NCBI GenBank assembly: GCA_030374765.1
Contig: JARGXX010000025.1
Span: forward strand, 372,001 to 436,000
Direction: 5' to 3'
DNA: 64,000 bases
From: Agarophyton chilense
Taxonomy: Eukaryota; Rhodophyta; Florideophyceae; Gracilariales; Gracilariaceae
Shown piece by piece: positions 44,186 to 56,149 of the stretch. The position numbers and the translations under genes were made by a program. The notes below the pieces were generated by a model, which did not search any database, was not told the origin of the DNA, and saw only the letters and a program-made list of their open reading frames with translations. How positions within the stretch are numbered: the first letter of the stretch is position 1; the number at the start of each line of letters is the position of its first letter.

Positions 44186-46254
44186 TCATTGACGGCCTCT
44201 TTCCTTTAAAGGTTTTTGACTGGGGAGCGAGTCTTGGACGCCTCGGGCGCCGTCAACCTCGACTCTGAGAGCGCCCCTCCTTGAGAGGAGACTCCTACAT
44301 TTAGTTTTTCTGGTCCTGCTCCGCTGGAGGCGGCTGCTCAGGGCGTTGAGCGGGCAACGCCTGGACATCAGGTCCAGAAAGTACCGCAGAAGCCGTGGGG
44401 TGACCGACCACGTCGGTGACACGGGATTCCGGTGCAGGTACCAACCGAGCTCGGGGAAGCGACACGTGACGTGGAACATCCGTTCGAGCACGGATATACG
44501 ATGCAATCGGAACAGCTGCTTTGTCCTCCGGGGATAGGGCCTCGTAATTGACTTCGACTTGGGCCCATTCTCGGAGAGACAACACACATTGTGGAGAAGT
44601 ATGGCCTGGTTTGTAGCAGCGATGACAAATCAGACCAGCAGAAGCCGGTGTTTGGTGGCGAGGCTCGGCGAACTTAACCGCGGGGCGGGTATCTCTCTAA
44701 CCAGGACGCGAAAAGCGGACATTACCACTCTCGTGTGGGACGCGGGGAGCACGGACGCGACCATTATCCGCATAGAGTAGCGTGTCATCCTCAATCACGT
44801 ATTGGGACTCGTCCAAAGTTGAGGGTAACTCTGTTGTCGGGATGGAATGAACGTCGCTATGGGCTAGCTTCACGTTACCATAATCCCTTCGAGAGGCCTG
44901 TTCGTCTAACAGCGAAGCTGACGGGGTACCCGGATCTAACATCAACGCTTTTGCGGACCTAACACTGGATCCAGGAGTGCGTGCGCGCAGGGCTTCACCT
45001 TCTGCGCGAGCGAACTGCACTAGTTCCAAATACGTGGCTTTAGGTCTATCTTCTCGACGTCGAACATCAAGAGTCCGGATCGTCGGGTCCAAACCATCGA
45101 CAAACATGGTGCAACGCTCTTCAGAGGGGTAAACATTGCCACAGCGGTAGAAGGCCTTGTTAAGGCGCGACGAATAATCGGTTTCCGACTCGCCTGGACG
45201 TTGGCGAGTGTCCCGCAGGGCGCGTATAGCCTGCTGAATAGCGGAGTTAGTAGCATACGACCTCAGGAGGTATTGAAAGGCTTCAGGCCAGAATGTGACC
45301 CCTCCTTCGGAGGCGCGTGAGGAACCTCTGACAGAGTGATACTGGTCTTCTGCAAGCCCAAGTAAGAAGTACGGTAAGGCAATGTAGGCCTGTCCTTCGT
45401 TCATTCCAAGTATGTCAGCTTCCGCGACAAAGCGTGCTAAGAAATCCAGCACAAATATTGGGTCTTCTCCAGAAAACAACTGGTTGCGAAGTGAGAGCTG
45501 CATTTGCTTAATTCTGTCCTTCTCTCTTCCCGTACCACGGGGTGTACGATCCAAAAAAAGAGTCCTCCAAACGGTAGTACCGGTATGATAAGAGCTTCTT
45601 ACAGAGCGAATTGGTCGGTTTCAGCTCCTTCAAACCTGTGTGCATCCTTCCCTTCGTGCGGGCGCGGATCACATCATGGGTGGCTGTTGACCGCTTAGAG
45701 CTTGAGGAACGCTCACGGCGAGCTACTTCCACCGATGAATCGGAAGAGTCGGACTCCGAGGATGAGGAATCCGACGGTTCGAGATCCGTGTTTTTTCGCT
45801 TCCTTCGAGCCTGGCGGTTCTCTTCCTTATTTCCCTTGTGGGATACTGCAACCGGCTCGGCCGGGTCATCCACCGACATCAGGGATTGTTCCAACGTCTC
45901 AAGACGGCTTTAGACGCAAGAAAACTTGTCCCCGACGTCCTCGACAAAGGCCGAGGGTCCACCAAGGGACTCTATAATCGAGTTCACATCCGCACGGAGG
46001 ACATGGAGGTCCTCAGAAAAATCCTGCGTAGCAGTGTCATCCACCTTCTTGCGAAGGGAATCGAACTTCTCTGCAAGGATGACTTGAGATTCCCGCATAG
46101 AGCGGAGTTGCTCTTCCACAGCTGCATAGCTGGGATGGAGAGTGACATCCCTAGCAGGAGAGAGCATCTGGGCGGCGGCTGACGCCGGTCCTGCTCCACT
46201 TGCTGGGGGTGTCGAATCAGAGACAGGAGGTCTCGAGGTCCTTCCACCTGGCAC
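44186..46254 (-). pseudogene. Gag of Ty3 element 2
   Basis: An N-terminal part from ATG 46254 with a coiled coil (about residues 45-85, YAAVEEQLRSMRESQVILAE) is interrupted by one stop at 45910. An S/E-rich linker with a basic RRKRK patch follows to 45508. After a frameshift comes the capsid-like core (44697-45554: FVLDFLARFVAEADILGMNEG, in pieces, and YSSRLNKAFYRCGNVY). Near 44587-44628 a perfect CCHC zinc knuckle, CHRCYKPGHTSPQC, is encoded in another frame, and a P/Q-rich tail ends at 44301. The zinc knuckle confirms a nucleocapsid role. Two frameshifts make it a pseudogene. Confidence 0.82.
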
Positions 46255-46508
46255 GCCAGTCGATCCACCGGTATGAGACCGTTAACGGACCGGGATACGG
46301 GATGGTTGCGAGGGTTCCGGTGCACCGGTTTGCCTCCGCGTCCTCAGACGGTCTTTCGACGACATGAGATCGGAATCCGTTACAACGTGAATATCCAAAC
46401 TCGATCGGCTAGTGGGGCCAAGAAACTTCTTCAAAGAGGGCAACTGAGAACAAACTCAATTTGTGAGTCCTCTTTCCGATTAATCGTGACTGAGTGTGCC
46501 CGACTCAA

Positions 46509-46528
46509 ACTTATAAGTCGGGAGACCA
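46509..46528 (-). other. Primer-binding site of Ty3 element 2
   Basis: On the minus strand, TGGTCTCCCGACTTATAAGT starts three bases inside the 5' LTR edge. The first 11 bases are identical to element 1's site. Confidence 0.62.
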
Positions 46529-46531
46529 GTT

Positions 46532-47416
46532 TGTAGGACAACGCTTGGAGCGGAGACACCACGAAGATGTTCGGGATCTTCCTCTCTTGAGAGACACGCC
46601 TCAGGTGGAGGAGACGCGTCCCAGCGGAGCACAGAAACAGAGCCACTCTGGAAAGGAACGACGGAGTCGGGTGTAAGACCGAGGCCAAACCGGCGGGATA
46701 TACCGAGAGTGTTTAGGTGAGCACGGCACAGTCCGGATTGTGACCAATCCTAAGCGGAATGGTATCACGGCGATTGTCGGAAAAGGAGCGAGGAAAAACT
46801 CGTATGAGGTGGAAGAGCGGGGTGAGTGAGTCGGCCACTCACGAGAGCCGAAAAGGAGAACAAGAGGAAAACGGGGGCAAAACCCTATACAGGGGCGAGA
46901 CTACGACAAGTGTAGGCGATTAAATATGAACCCACGGTGGTGGTAGCACTCTGTTCAACAGAGTGGTGGATGAACTAACGTGCAACGGGCGCTCACGCAG
47001 TATGCGGTGAAGACGCGCCGAAGGCGAAAAGTTCAGAGCCCAGACTCCCTCCTTGGGATCTACCAAGAGGGTGTTCACTGGGGAGCAGTGCTCAACCTCC
47101 TAAGTAGTGTGGCGCGCGACCCCTGACAGTGGGCGCGCGCCCGAAAAATAGAAACTAAATAGCGATAGCGTAGCTAAATAAATACTGAAAATTACTAAAA
47201 AATACTAACCATTAGGTGGAATCCGGGCCACGTGTGGCACGCCTTGTACTCGAGCGTCAGCATCCGTGCAGTCCACGTGTTCCACCAGTGTGCACCTCCG
47301 GTCCTAACCGGCCGTCGGCACGCAATAGCGGTATAGCTTGTCATAGACCAAGCTAGTCCTCAAGCGAGCGAAACCTATGAATCCTGGGAAGAAACCTTGA
47401 AGGGCATTGTCCTTCA
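46532..47416 (-). repeat. 5' LTR of Ty3 element 2 (right end)
   Basis: 885 bases matching the left LTR, with about five percent differences over the part compared by eye. Its outer edge abuts Helitron coding sequence. Confidence 0.92.
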
Positions 47417-50400
47417 ATGTACTCTTGAACGACAAAGAGGGTTGGAATCTGCTAAAACCTCTCAGCAGGTTTCCCACAGATTGTTCGATGAGCCCGAAGA
47501 AAAGCCCTCCTCATATCTCCACCTCGGCCCCATCGACGTTGCGTGTCGCTCCTGCAACGCGTTGCACTTTTCGGATGAGCGTATTGTCAAAAGAACGAGC
47601 ACCAACCCTCTTTTTAAAACCTGCTGCAACAAGGGCGCCCTGTTCTTTCCTCTGTTTCTGGATTCCCCTCTTCTACTTCGCAAGCTATTTGCTGACACTG
47701 GATCTTGGGCTACACACTTCTAAAATGAGATTTGGGCTTACAATATAGTGTTATCAATGTCTTCAGTCAACAGGAACTGGGTCAACCGTGGCTGCGGAAT
47801 CTCTAGTTTTAACCCCACTGATACCATGCAGGGATAGATCTATCAATTCATGGGCCCTCTTATCCCTACTCCTGGACACCAGCCGGGCTTTCTCTCGGTT
47901 TACATTAATGACCCCGACTACAGTACCCAGGCTACCACCCTGATGACAGTTATGCCTCGCCTCCGCCATCCAATTCTCACTGAGCTCGCAGCTCTACTTC
48001 AAGACGTCAATCCATACGTACACACATTCCGTGGACTTCGGGAGTGGGCACTCAACGACGATCGTCTCACTTCGTATCAAATGGTCACCCACGTAGATCG
48101 CCCCCCGCTCGGAGAGCACATTAGCCGCTACAAATGTTCTCAGTCTTCTGAAGTGGCGGCGCTCAATCCCGGTAACGAAGATGGTGAAATTGGTGTCCAC
48201 GACATCATAGTGCGTTAGCGAGATGTTCTCAACTGCAATAGAAGTGAAGTTTTGGATACAATACTGGTCTCCCACGGGTCTTAGGATCTCTTGACGTACG
48301 TCATTTTCTTCCCGTATGTGTAGGACGGATAGCACATCTGCCGTAAATTTACTCCACCCAGCTCTACCACACAGAAAAAAGTGACTCCTTTGATGTACTA
48401 TTCGTGGCGGCTGTTCCAGAAGCCCACCGAGTTTAGTACAATCCTGCACAAAAACGACTATTTCAGCAGTACTTGGTGGATCAATTCTGTAAGTTCGAGT
48501 CCAAACGTCTCTCATATCTCCGTAACAACCAGCAGTAACTATGGGCATCCGACTACACTTCCCTCAGAGGGAATCTGGGTGATTCCCTTCACGCATTGGA
48601 TGAGGCCAATGCCGTGCGTATCGGAAGACTTTTTGTGCTACCTTCCAAATTCGTGGGAGGCGTCCAATACATGAGGCAGCAACTACATGAAATCATTGCC
48701 GTATCCAACAAATTTTGGACACCCAGATATCTTTTTTAGCATGACCTGTACTTTCGAATGGCCTGAGATCAGAGAAGCGCTCTTTCCATATCAGCAACCA
48801 CAGGACAGGGCCGATTTGTGTGAGCTAGTGTTTCGCCTGAAGCTCAAGGCTTTGATGGCCTTCCTCATTGAGGGGAAATACTTTGGTAACGTAGCAGCCC
48901 ATGTGCCGGTCACTGAGTTCCAGAAGAGATGTTTGCCGCATGCTCACACTATCTTCGTTTTGGATTCAAGCTTTAAGCAGGGACCTTTTTCCCCAGAGAA
49001 CGTTGACACCGTCATTTTTGCAGATATCTCGCCCTCACCCGATCCAATTCTTCGCGAGTTGGTTTTGAAGAACATGAATCATACGCCGTGTGACCCTGAT
49101 AACCAATCTGCGCCGTGCATAGGTGAAGGAGTCTGCAAGAAATACTTCCCGAAGAAATTCAACGGCGAGACTGGCCGCCTGGAGAGCGAGTACTACATCT
49201 CCTATCGCCGTCGTTCTCCCGAATGTGGCGCTGAGTCATTGCTGTACAGAGCCCTTACTGGCCGTCAATTAAGTGTAGTATCGCTGGATATCTCCTGGGT
49301 CGTCGTGTACAGCCCGGATCTACTTCGCAAGACGGCACGTCACATGAATGTTGAGTTATGCATCTCTCGAATCGGAGGAATCAAGTACCTTTTCAAATAC
49401 GTTTACAAAGGATCAGATCGAGTAACTAAAGAAATTGCAGCAGCCCATGGTCGATACAATGAGATCAGCAATTTTCAATACGCAAGATACGTGTCTACTT
49501 CTGAGGCGGGTGGTGGTTGTATTCCTTCGATATTGTGGACCGCTACCCACCTGTCGTGCGACTCGACGTTCAATTGGAGCATCATCACACGGTGTTCTTC
49601 CGAGAAGTAGATTAAAGGTTTGTTGCAGCTCGAGAAAGACTGGCTACAAAGCTCTGCGAGTGGTTTGTTGCTAACCCGAAGTTTCCCAGTGCCCGTTATA
49701 TTAGCTACGACGACTTTCCAAAGTACTTTATATGGAGCAAGTCGAAAAAATGCTGGCTTCCAAGAGCTGGCTCAAGGCGTCGTTCCGTTCGTCGGAGTCT
49801 GGCTTCCTCTTCTACAGCTGTTCCAGGTGAGCTTTATGATTTCAATCGCGAGGGAGCTAATGTCATTAGCTGTATCTACGCTTTAATTTCCCGTGAAAGC
49901 GAACTATATTTCCTGTGATTGCTCCTCACCCAATATTAAGGTGTTACTTCGTTCGAAAACTTGCGTACTTTGCAGGGCGAGGTGTGTGCTACTTTAAGAG
50001 ACGCATGTCTTAGAATGGGTCTGTTAGCCGACGATGCAAAATGGCAGCGCACGATTTCCGAGTCCTTCGAGTATTCTTACGAGCCTCTTAGACATTTATT
50101 GGCTACAATCTTGCTATACTGCGAACCGTCAGACCCACGTTTGCTTTGGAATGAGCACATATCAATTTTTTTCCAAGATATTCGCGCCCGACATTGAGGC
50201 ATGCAGCGAGCGCTTTCTAATGATGAAACAGCCACTGGGTAGGCTTTGCTTGAATTTCAGACCGCTCTGCAAGAAATGAGGGCATTAGCCTTCTTGGAAA
50301 ACTATGGCCTACCTTTGCCTCAAGTTCAGCTCCCTATTCTGTGCGATTCTGTGCAATCCAAACAACAGGTGCGCAGTGACCTCGAAGAAATTGTGCGCTC

Positions 50401-51850
50401 TTCTATTCCTCGATTCAACTCATATCAACGAAATGCATTCAACATAATAGTCGGCGCTATTCTTCCAGGTTCGTCAACAGAGAGTTTGCAAGGTATTGAA
50501 AATGGTTCAGGGGCTTTTTCCTCTGCAGGTCAATTCTCACGTGTGTTCTTTTTGGACACACCCGGAGGTACAGGCAAGACATTTCGACCTAGAGCTATCC
50601 AAGCAGTTCTACAGCTTCGAGGCAAAAATGTACTCACAGTGGCTACATCAGCTGTAGCTGCTGAACTGCAAGATGGAGGTCATACCGCGCACTCAACTTT
50701 CAAGACACCCGTACCTGTTTTGTCTGAAAATACGTTCAACATCTCCTTGTAATCTACAGTGGCCGAAAGGATATATAACGTGGACTTAATCATATGGGAT
50801 GAGATCGTGACGTGTCACATCTTTTGCCTCGAAGCTGTGGAGCGTACTCTCCTCAGTATTATGCGCTCGAATACCCCATTTGGCGACACGTTCGTTTTCT
50901 TCTTAGTGAATTGCCGTCATATTCTGCTTGTAGATAGTCGTGGGTCTATCGCGCCGAACGTCAATGCTTGCATCAAATCCTTCAGCCTCTTCTCTAATTT
51001 TACGAACGATTCATCTTACCCTGAACGCGCGCCTGACCGCACTTCGTAACGACCCTTCAGCTACCGAGCCGGCCTTGCCGTTCCCCGGCTACCTCCTTCA
51101 AGTAGGAGAAGGTAAGGTTCCTGGGGTCGTTTTGCGTGACATATTTCTCTCCCGCCCTCAATTCAAAATCATCCTTGCTACCAAACTCTGTGCTTTGCTC
51201 TATTTGAACGAATAGCCGACAATGAAACGGATCTGTCTCAGATTACTACTACAGTATTTTTGAAGACAAAAACCATCGCCTACCAGACTTGAACGACATT
51301 TTTAGACATATGATTCCTGGCCCCTTTCGAACATATCTCAGCGCTGATAAAGTGGCAGAAGAAGTCCAAAACACGTTGCAGTACCCCGTGGAGATGTTGA
51401 ATACACTCACTGCGGAGGCTGCACTTCCTGTTCATTATCTCAAGCTGAACAAAAGATTCATGGTCATGTTGCTGCGAAACTTGGACCCTTTAAAAGGACA
51501 TTTGAACGGTGCCAAGTACTTAGTTGAGCAAATGACAAGCAGTCTACTCTTCTTACGGTTATCAACGGGTTTACACAAAAGGAAAGCGCCCTTGCTTGCC
51601 GAAAATGCCCTGCGGGCCTCAAAAAGATACGTTTCCGGTTTACGGCTTCCCGCGCAAGCAGTTTTCAGTAAAGCGTTGCTTTGAATTGACTACCAATTAA
51701 ACACAGGGGCAATTTGTTGCGGTAAGATTAGATTTGACATTCGAGATAGCGATTTTTCACACGACCAACTCTATGTTGCTCCCAACTTACCATAAACCCT
51801 TATTTTGTCAAATTATGTGTACAAGACAGTAGAAAAAACAAAAGTAATGT
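47417..51850 (+). mobile_element. Helitron, 3' part carrying Rep and PIF1-type helicase
   Basis: Plus-strand Helitron coding sequence with many stops. The order is zinc-finger-like N-terminal region, helitron-like N domain, HUH Rep nuclease, then a PIF1 family helicase. This gene set is diagnostic for autonomous Helitrons, rolling-circle DNA transposons. The upstream part of the gene is probably at 35537-36290, separated by Ty3 element 2. The 3' end (CTRR after a hairpin) was not located, so the right boundary is approximate. Confidence 0.8.
47462..51750 (+). pseudogene. Helitron Rep-helicase (RepHel), broken
   Basis: Readable blocks in order: YLHLGPIDVACRSCNALHFS with FKTCCNKGAL (47515-47640), the Cys-rich start. 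QPGFLSVYINDPDYSTQ and NPYVHTFRGLREWAL, then VAALNPGNEDGEIGVHDIIVR (as two pieces, 47850-48218). FGHPDIFFSMTCTFEWPEI (about 48710-48766). The HUH motif CLPHAHTIF (about 48931-48957). The Tyr block IKYLFKYVYKGSDR (about 49381-49422). The helicase has Walker A DTPGGTGKTF (50555-50584), Walker B LIIWDE (about 50787-50804) and the C-terminal LPVHYLKLNKRFMVMLLRN (about 51426-51482), then an FSVKRCFELTTN-like end near 51660-51700. Stops and frameshifts occur throughout, so the gene is dead. Confidence 0.82.
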
Positions 51851-52778
51851 AATCTTTTCAGGAATTCTGTCGTGGAAAGTTTTTAGATGATTAAACTTAG
51901 AGAACGCCTTTTTTCTTTCGCATTCTTTCTTTACATCTTTACATCTTATAAACTAGCCGTACTCACAGAATCGTTCTTTCAAAAGCAAGTTCCAAATTGA
52001 AAAATCTATTAACTAGTTCGAACGCTTTTTCCTTACATATTTAAACTCTAGAACGTGTGGGAAGCACGCCATGCAAACACTCGCATATTCTACTTTCGGT
52101 CACTCTTAGTGTCGGTGCACATGTACCATCGAATGTGTTGCTGTCAAGTTGGAATTGGCTGGCACTGAGTAAGGCCATAGGCCAAATGAAAGTCTGGCAG
52201 ACTATGTTTGATCATATGCTAGTATGACCGATACTCTTCGCTCACATCATATTATGTTATACGCCTGACACTCACCTATAAGTACGTAGGCTTTAAGATT
52301 ATCTACCACTTGACGGTCAACTTAGTGCTATCTCTATCCGCTGGAGAATCAACTTTCACGGGCTGGAACCCATCGCAGTAGTATAAGCACAGGGGTAGCT
52401 GAGTAGTTTACGGACTTGGAGGTAAGCAAGAGGTAAACGACGAACAACCCCCCGACAGCGACTCTACGGAGGAACCTTCGGAAGCCGCCGTAAGACAATT
52501 GTTCAAATCGTGCGCACCACCGTGCGAACCGACACAGAGAGAAATAATCCACCATTGGGTCTTTTGCGGCTTTAAACACATGTATGGTCCGCATGCCTTT
52601 TAAAAATAGAATACTTGTTCGGCTTTAATGATTTAAGAGTGGTCATCAACCAACTGCTGTCAGACTTGGGGACCAATACGAGTGCTTGAAACGAATTTGA
52701 ACAGCTCCTGAGGAACTTGATAGAAATCTAAACAGCAAGGGCCGAGTCAGTTAGCATGACGCACCGAACTGGTTTGTA
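51851..52778. other. AT-rich spacer between Helitron and Tc1 copy 2
   Basis: About 930 bases, likely holding the Helitron 3' flank. An 81-codon minus-strand frame at 52349-52594 has no recognisable features. Nothing else is supported. Confidence 0.35.
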
Positions 52779-54078
52779 AAGTCTGTTTCAAAATCATATC
52801 CCTCGCGCAAGTTTTCCAAAAATCGACGTTATGGCTACAGTAAAACTAACAAAATTCAGTGTGAAAAAATTTTCAAGTAAAAAAACTGTTTGAAAAACAT
52901 AACCTTTATTGCATCCTTTTTATTCTAACGCGAGTTCAGTGGTTTATTTTTGCTCCTTTAGCCTGTATAACACTTATACAATGCTTTGGCATTGATTCCA
53001 TAAAAGGATTGATAGAATTACAGTCAATGTTTTCCCAGCAATCTTTGATTCAATTTTTTAGATCAAAAACTGTATCAAAATGCCGTTCTTGCCCATAAAA
53101 TATTCGGACCAACATTCCCCAAATGTTTTCGATAGGGTTGATGTCAGGAGAGCGCGCAGGCCATTCCATAATCGACATACTTAGACTATTGGAACACTGT
53201 TTCATAAAATTAGACTTATGCACAGGTGCATTATCTTGCTGAAAAATGAATTCTTCTCCGTGCATACAGTATGCAAAAGTTAAAAGATAGTTTTCTAGAA
53301 CCACAGCATACTTCTCAGAGTTCATTGTAGTTTTAACAAAAGCCATATCAGTTTCTCCTTTCGTAGAGATTCCAGCGCCCAAACCATTACTGATGCGCCT
53401 CCTGAATGCCTGATCACAAATTCTTTCTTTTCTTTGCGTAGATCATGCAAATAAAATTTATAGCAATCTGGACCATCAAGGTTAAACTTTTTTCGTCGGA
53501 AAAGATAATATTATTCCATTCCCTTTTCTAATAAGCCTTTTGAGCACACCATTCAACTTGACTTTTCTTGTGAATACCTTTTGAAAAAAAAGTTTTCCTC
53601 ATTTTTGTGTACTTGAACAAATTTCGACGGTTGACTTCACATTATATTGTAAATCTTGATAGAGGCAAATTTAGATTTTTGACAATTTTTCCGCAAGATG
53701 AAGTGTTGCGGCATAGTTCTCGCTTTATTTAACGCTTATCGGCCGGGGATAGTGACGTACGACGGCCGGTTGAACGCGTTTTTCCGTATGTAGCGGGGTT
53801 TTTGATGAAGATGCTGATTGTTTTTGGGCTGCGCTTGAGTTTTCGGGCTATTTCTGCTAGAATAATACCCTGACCTACTAATGCCATGATTTCCAGCTGT
53901 TCAGAGCGTGTCAGAGGTGCGCCACGAGCCATAATTGAGAAAATGATTGTATAAAGGATATACTTTTGAAACAGTGTTATTGACTGTGGTTTTTATTTGT
54001 TGTGAAATGTGCTCTACAGTACGGGAAATGCCTTTTTGGCGCAGTTTTTGTAAAGGGATATGTTTTTGAAACGCACTG
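52779..54078 (-). mobile_element. Tc1/mariner-type element, copy 2
   Basis: A 1300-base element flanked by TA on both sides (52777-52778 and 54079-54080), the target-site duplication of this superfamily. The ends are related inverted repeats: left aagtctgtttcaaaatcata, right (reverse complement) cagtgcgtttcaaaaacata, both continuing tccc. The transposase is on the minus strand. Length, TA sites and a DD34E catalytic spacing all fit the Tc1 group. Confidence 0.85.
53050..53932 (-). pseudogene. Tc1-type transposase (DD34E), frameshifted
   Basis: The N-terminal frame (53729-53932, ATG 53932) encodes a helix-turn-helix, MARGAPLTRSEQLEIMALV, then IARKLKRSPKTISIFI. In the middle, a shifted frame gives a KKFNLDGPD-like segment holding the first catalytic Asp (near 53470-53500) and a Y-x-H-D-L-R-K box. 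The last frame (53050-53382) has FQQDNAPVHKS and WPARSPDINPIENIWG. Exactly 34 residues separate that Asp from the Glu, giving DD34E. At least two frame changes disable it. The second copy at 16611-18226 lacks the last block. Confidence 0.8.
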
Positions 54079-55111
54079 TATGTCTCAAAAGTTGACAGTG
54101 TACCATGCGCAACCACTTGTTGTGAAAACTCATACTTTGCAGAGCATAATGTCAAGACAAGCACACGAATCAGGGGCTTGTCGCCTGCCTCAGTTGCTGG
54201 AGGGCAACTGAGGTCAAGGCCGCGTCTATAGTAGTATAAGAGGCCCTCCTCCTCCCCGGTGACTAGCACCGAAATAGGCAAGAGAAAGAAAGGAGTAAAC
54301 GTACCGTTTGTTTTTTTCACCTGCGTGTGCGGCGCAGTGGCCTCGACCAAAACACTAGTAACCCCATCCGGCTCCCGCCGTAGTCTACCGCTCGCCGCTA
54401 CCGCTCGCGCTCGCCGCCGCTCGCAGGCGCTTCTACGTGTACGCCTTCATCCGCGCGCTCCCTCGGGGAAGCTCGGTCTTCCTTCGCGTGCGTGACCCTT
54501 TATCTGGGAACACAGCGACACATAACAAAGATTGCTACGAAAGATAAGCTTAGCAACCGTGATGCGACTGTGGTCCTGAGTACGTGTCAAGTTGGTGCCA
54601 CTTGACCCAACGTTTGGAAATGAGCACGCCACGTTCGCGCTCCACGACTTCTCGCCGAAACTAGCCATAAGGCACATTGCACTCATGCGCGTTGCGAACT
54701 CCCTGGTGTCTACGGACTTACATGAGCGCAGCCGCTCGACGTAACTGCGCGCGGTACGATTACGCACGGCTAGGTAGGGCAGAAAGCGTCAGCGCAGCGG
54801 CACGAAGAGCGGCAAAAAAGGTTCATTTGAGCTAGCGTATGTACATTACATTCATACAGTGAAGAGGTTTATCTTCGGCCAAGAGTGCAAAGAATTGGGA
54901 CCCACATGCCATTGGCGAGGTTCACTTTTTTTGGTCCACGTCCCAGCTGCAGAAGTTGCATCCAGTCATTGCTGTAGTTGCAGCCCGGAAGACTCACATT
55001 CGCGTATCTTTTGCCCTGATCTGATATAGAGACCAGCGCTCGTCGAGACGGGACAATTGATAGATACCAACACAAGTATATTGATTTTGCTAAACATCCA
55101 TATTGCGTAAA
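54079..55111. other. Spacer at the right edge of the transposon island
   Basis: About 1 kb before the ethanolamine kinase gene. It includes a GC-rich, imperfectly repetitive stretch of gctcgccgc-type words (about 54388-54426). No gene is recognised. The last few hundred bases presumably hold the kinase promoter. Confidence 0.4.
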
Positions 55112-56149
55112 ATGTCGATGACGTCCTTGGCAATCGCATTGAAAGATATCGCGCAAACCGGTATTGAAATACAAGACCAAGAAGACATATTCAACATTAT
55201 TCCCATACTACTCCCGTGGCTTTCACCCCCTTTGCATGTGCAACAAATTAGTGGAGGCATCACGAACAAGTTATTTAAAGTATCTTCGGCTAAAAACGAG
55301 AATGGGAGCGTTGTTCTGCGAATCTTTGGTGCTGAGGATGTCTTCACTCATGATCAACGAGAGCAAGAGAATTCATTATTTTATCAACTGTCTCAAGCAG
55401 GTATTGCTCCTGGCTTGCACGCTGTGTTTGGAAATGGGCGAGTTGAACAATATTATGACGCACGTCCCATCACATTAGACGAAATGACCACAGACGTTGT
55501 TGGCAACGGTGTAGCAAAGGCCATGGCGCGCATGCACAGCTTTCGACCGACGGGAATAAGTTTGCAACTTCGAGTTTGGCAGGAACTCGATGCATGGTCT
55601 AAGCAGGCTCTGAAATTGTCTGAAAAGAGTTTGCTCAAGACACACTTCAATGTGCAAAGAGCTTTGGAATGGATTCATGCTGTTCGCGAGCGTTTAGCTG
55701 GACAAAACAGTCCAGTGGTTTGTGCACACAATGATCTCAACTGCGGCAACATCCTGCTTTCAACCCGAGACGAAGTGAGGTTTGTCGACTTTGAGTACAG
55801 CAGCTTTAACAATCGTGGATTTGATATTGCCAACTTCTTCAGTGAATGCATGGGTGGGACAATCGATGGTCGAGTGTATCCTGACAAATATCCTTCTCTA
55901 GACTTCAGGCTTCAGTTTTGCGACACTTACTTGAGGGAAACGGGTGAAACGGCTACGGAAGAGGAAGTTCGGACGCTCCTTCAAGAATCCGAAAGATTTG
56001 AGCTTCTCACTCACTTATATTGGGGTTTCTGGGGCTTGGTTCAGAGCAAAAGCTCGAATGTGGACTTCCCTTACATTCTGTTCGCTGAAAGTCGTTTTGC
56101 AGAGTTTCTGAAACGTTTTAATTGTAGTGAAGTTGACGCAAGCAAGTGA
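55112..56149 (+). CDS. EKI: Ethanolamine kinase (choline/ethanolamine kinase family)
   Basis: A 345-residue kinase that phosphorylates ethanolamine with ATP, the first step of the CDP-ethanolamine route to phosphatidylethanolamine in the cytosol. Residues 46-58 (ISGGITNKLFKVS) form the nucleotide-binding loop typical of the family. The Brenner-type catalytic motif is CAHNDLNCGNILL (204-216; Asp208, Asn213). The choline-kinase motif VDFEYSSFNNRGFDIANFF (225-243) supplies the metal-binding Asp226. Sequence around ISGGITN and the DFPYI ending favour ethanolamine over choline, but dual specificity is possible. The frame is open to a TTG at 55103; ATG 55112 is the first true start. Single exon. 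It converges with the eL38 gene. Confidence 0.92.
   Translation: MSMTSLAIALKDIAQTGIEIQDQEDIFNIIPILLPWLSPPLHVQQISGGITNKLFKVSSAKNENGSVVLRIFGAEDVFTHDQREQENSLFYQLSQAGIAPGLHAVFGNGRVEQYYDARPITLDEMTTDVVGNGVAKAMARMHSFRPTGISLQLRVWQELDAWSKQALKLSEKSLLKTHFNVQRALEWIHAVRERLAGQNSPVVCAHNDLNCGNILLSTRDEVRFVDFEYSSFNNRGFDIANFFSECMGGTIDGRVYPDKYPSLDFRLQFCDTYLRETGETATEEEVRTLLQESERFELLTHLYWGFWGLVQSKSSNVDFPYILFAESRFAEFLKRFNCSEVDASK

Larger units (their letters stand above)
36291..47416 (-). mobile_element. Ty3/gypsy retrotransposon 2, chromodomain-like, near full length
   Basis: An 11.1-kb element on the minus strand with 0.89-kb LTRs (36291-37177 and 46532-47416). Gag, then pol in the order protease, RT, RNase H, integrase, chromodomain-like tail, are read right to left. 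An antisense frame lies between pol and the left (3') LTR. The first 380 bases of the two LTRs differ at about 20 positions by eye, so the insertion is not recent. No clean target duplication is seen: the left flank ends tgtacccat and the right begins atgtactc, sharing only tgtac. It appears to sit inside a Helitron. Confidence 0.9.

Noticed and set aside
36280-47425. Target-site duplication of Ty3 element 2
   Set aside because: The flanks cccat and atgta do not match; a shared tgtac is offset by four bases on one side and could be chance.
47994-48548. 184-codon minus-strand frame
   Set aside because: It is the complement of Helitron coding sequence, which is clearly on the plus strand.
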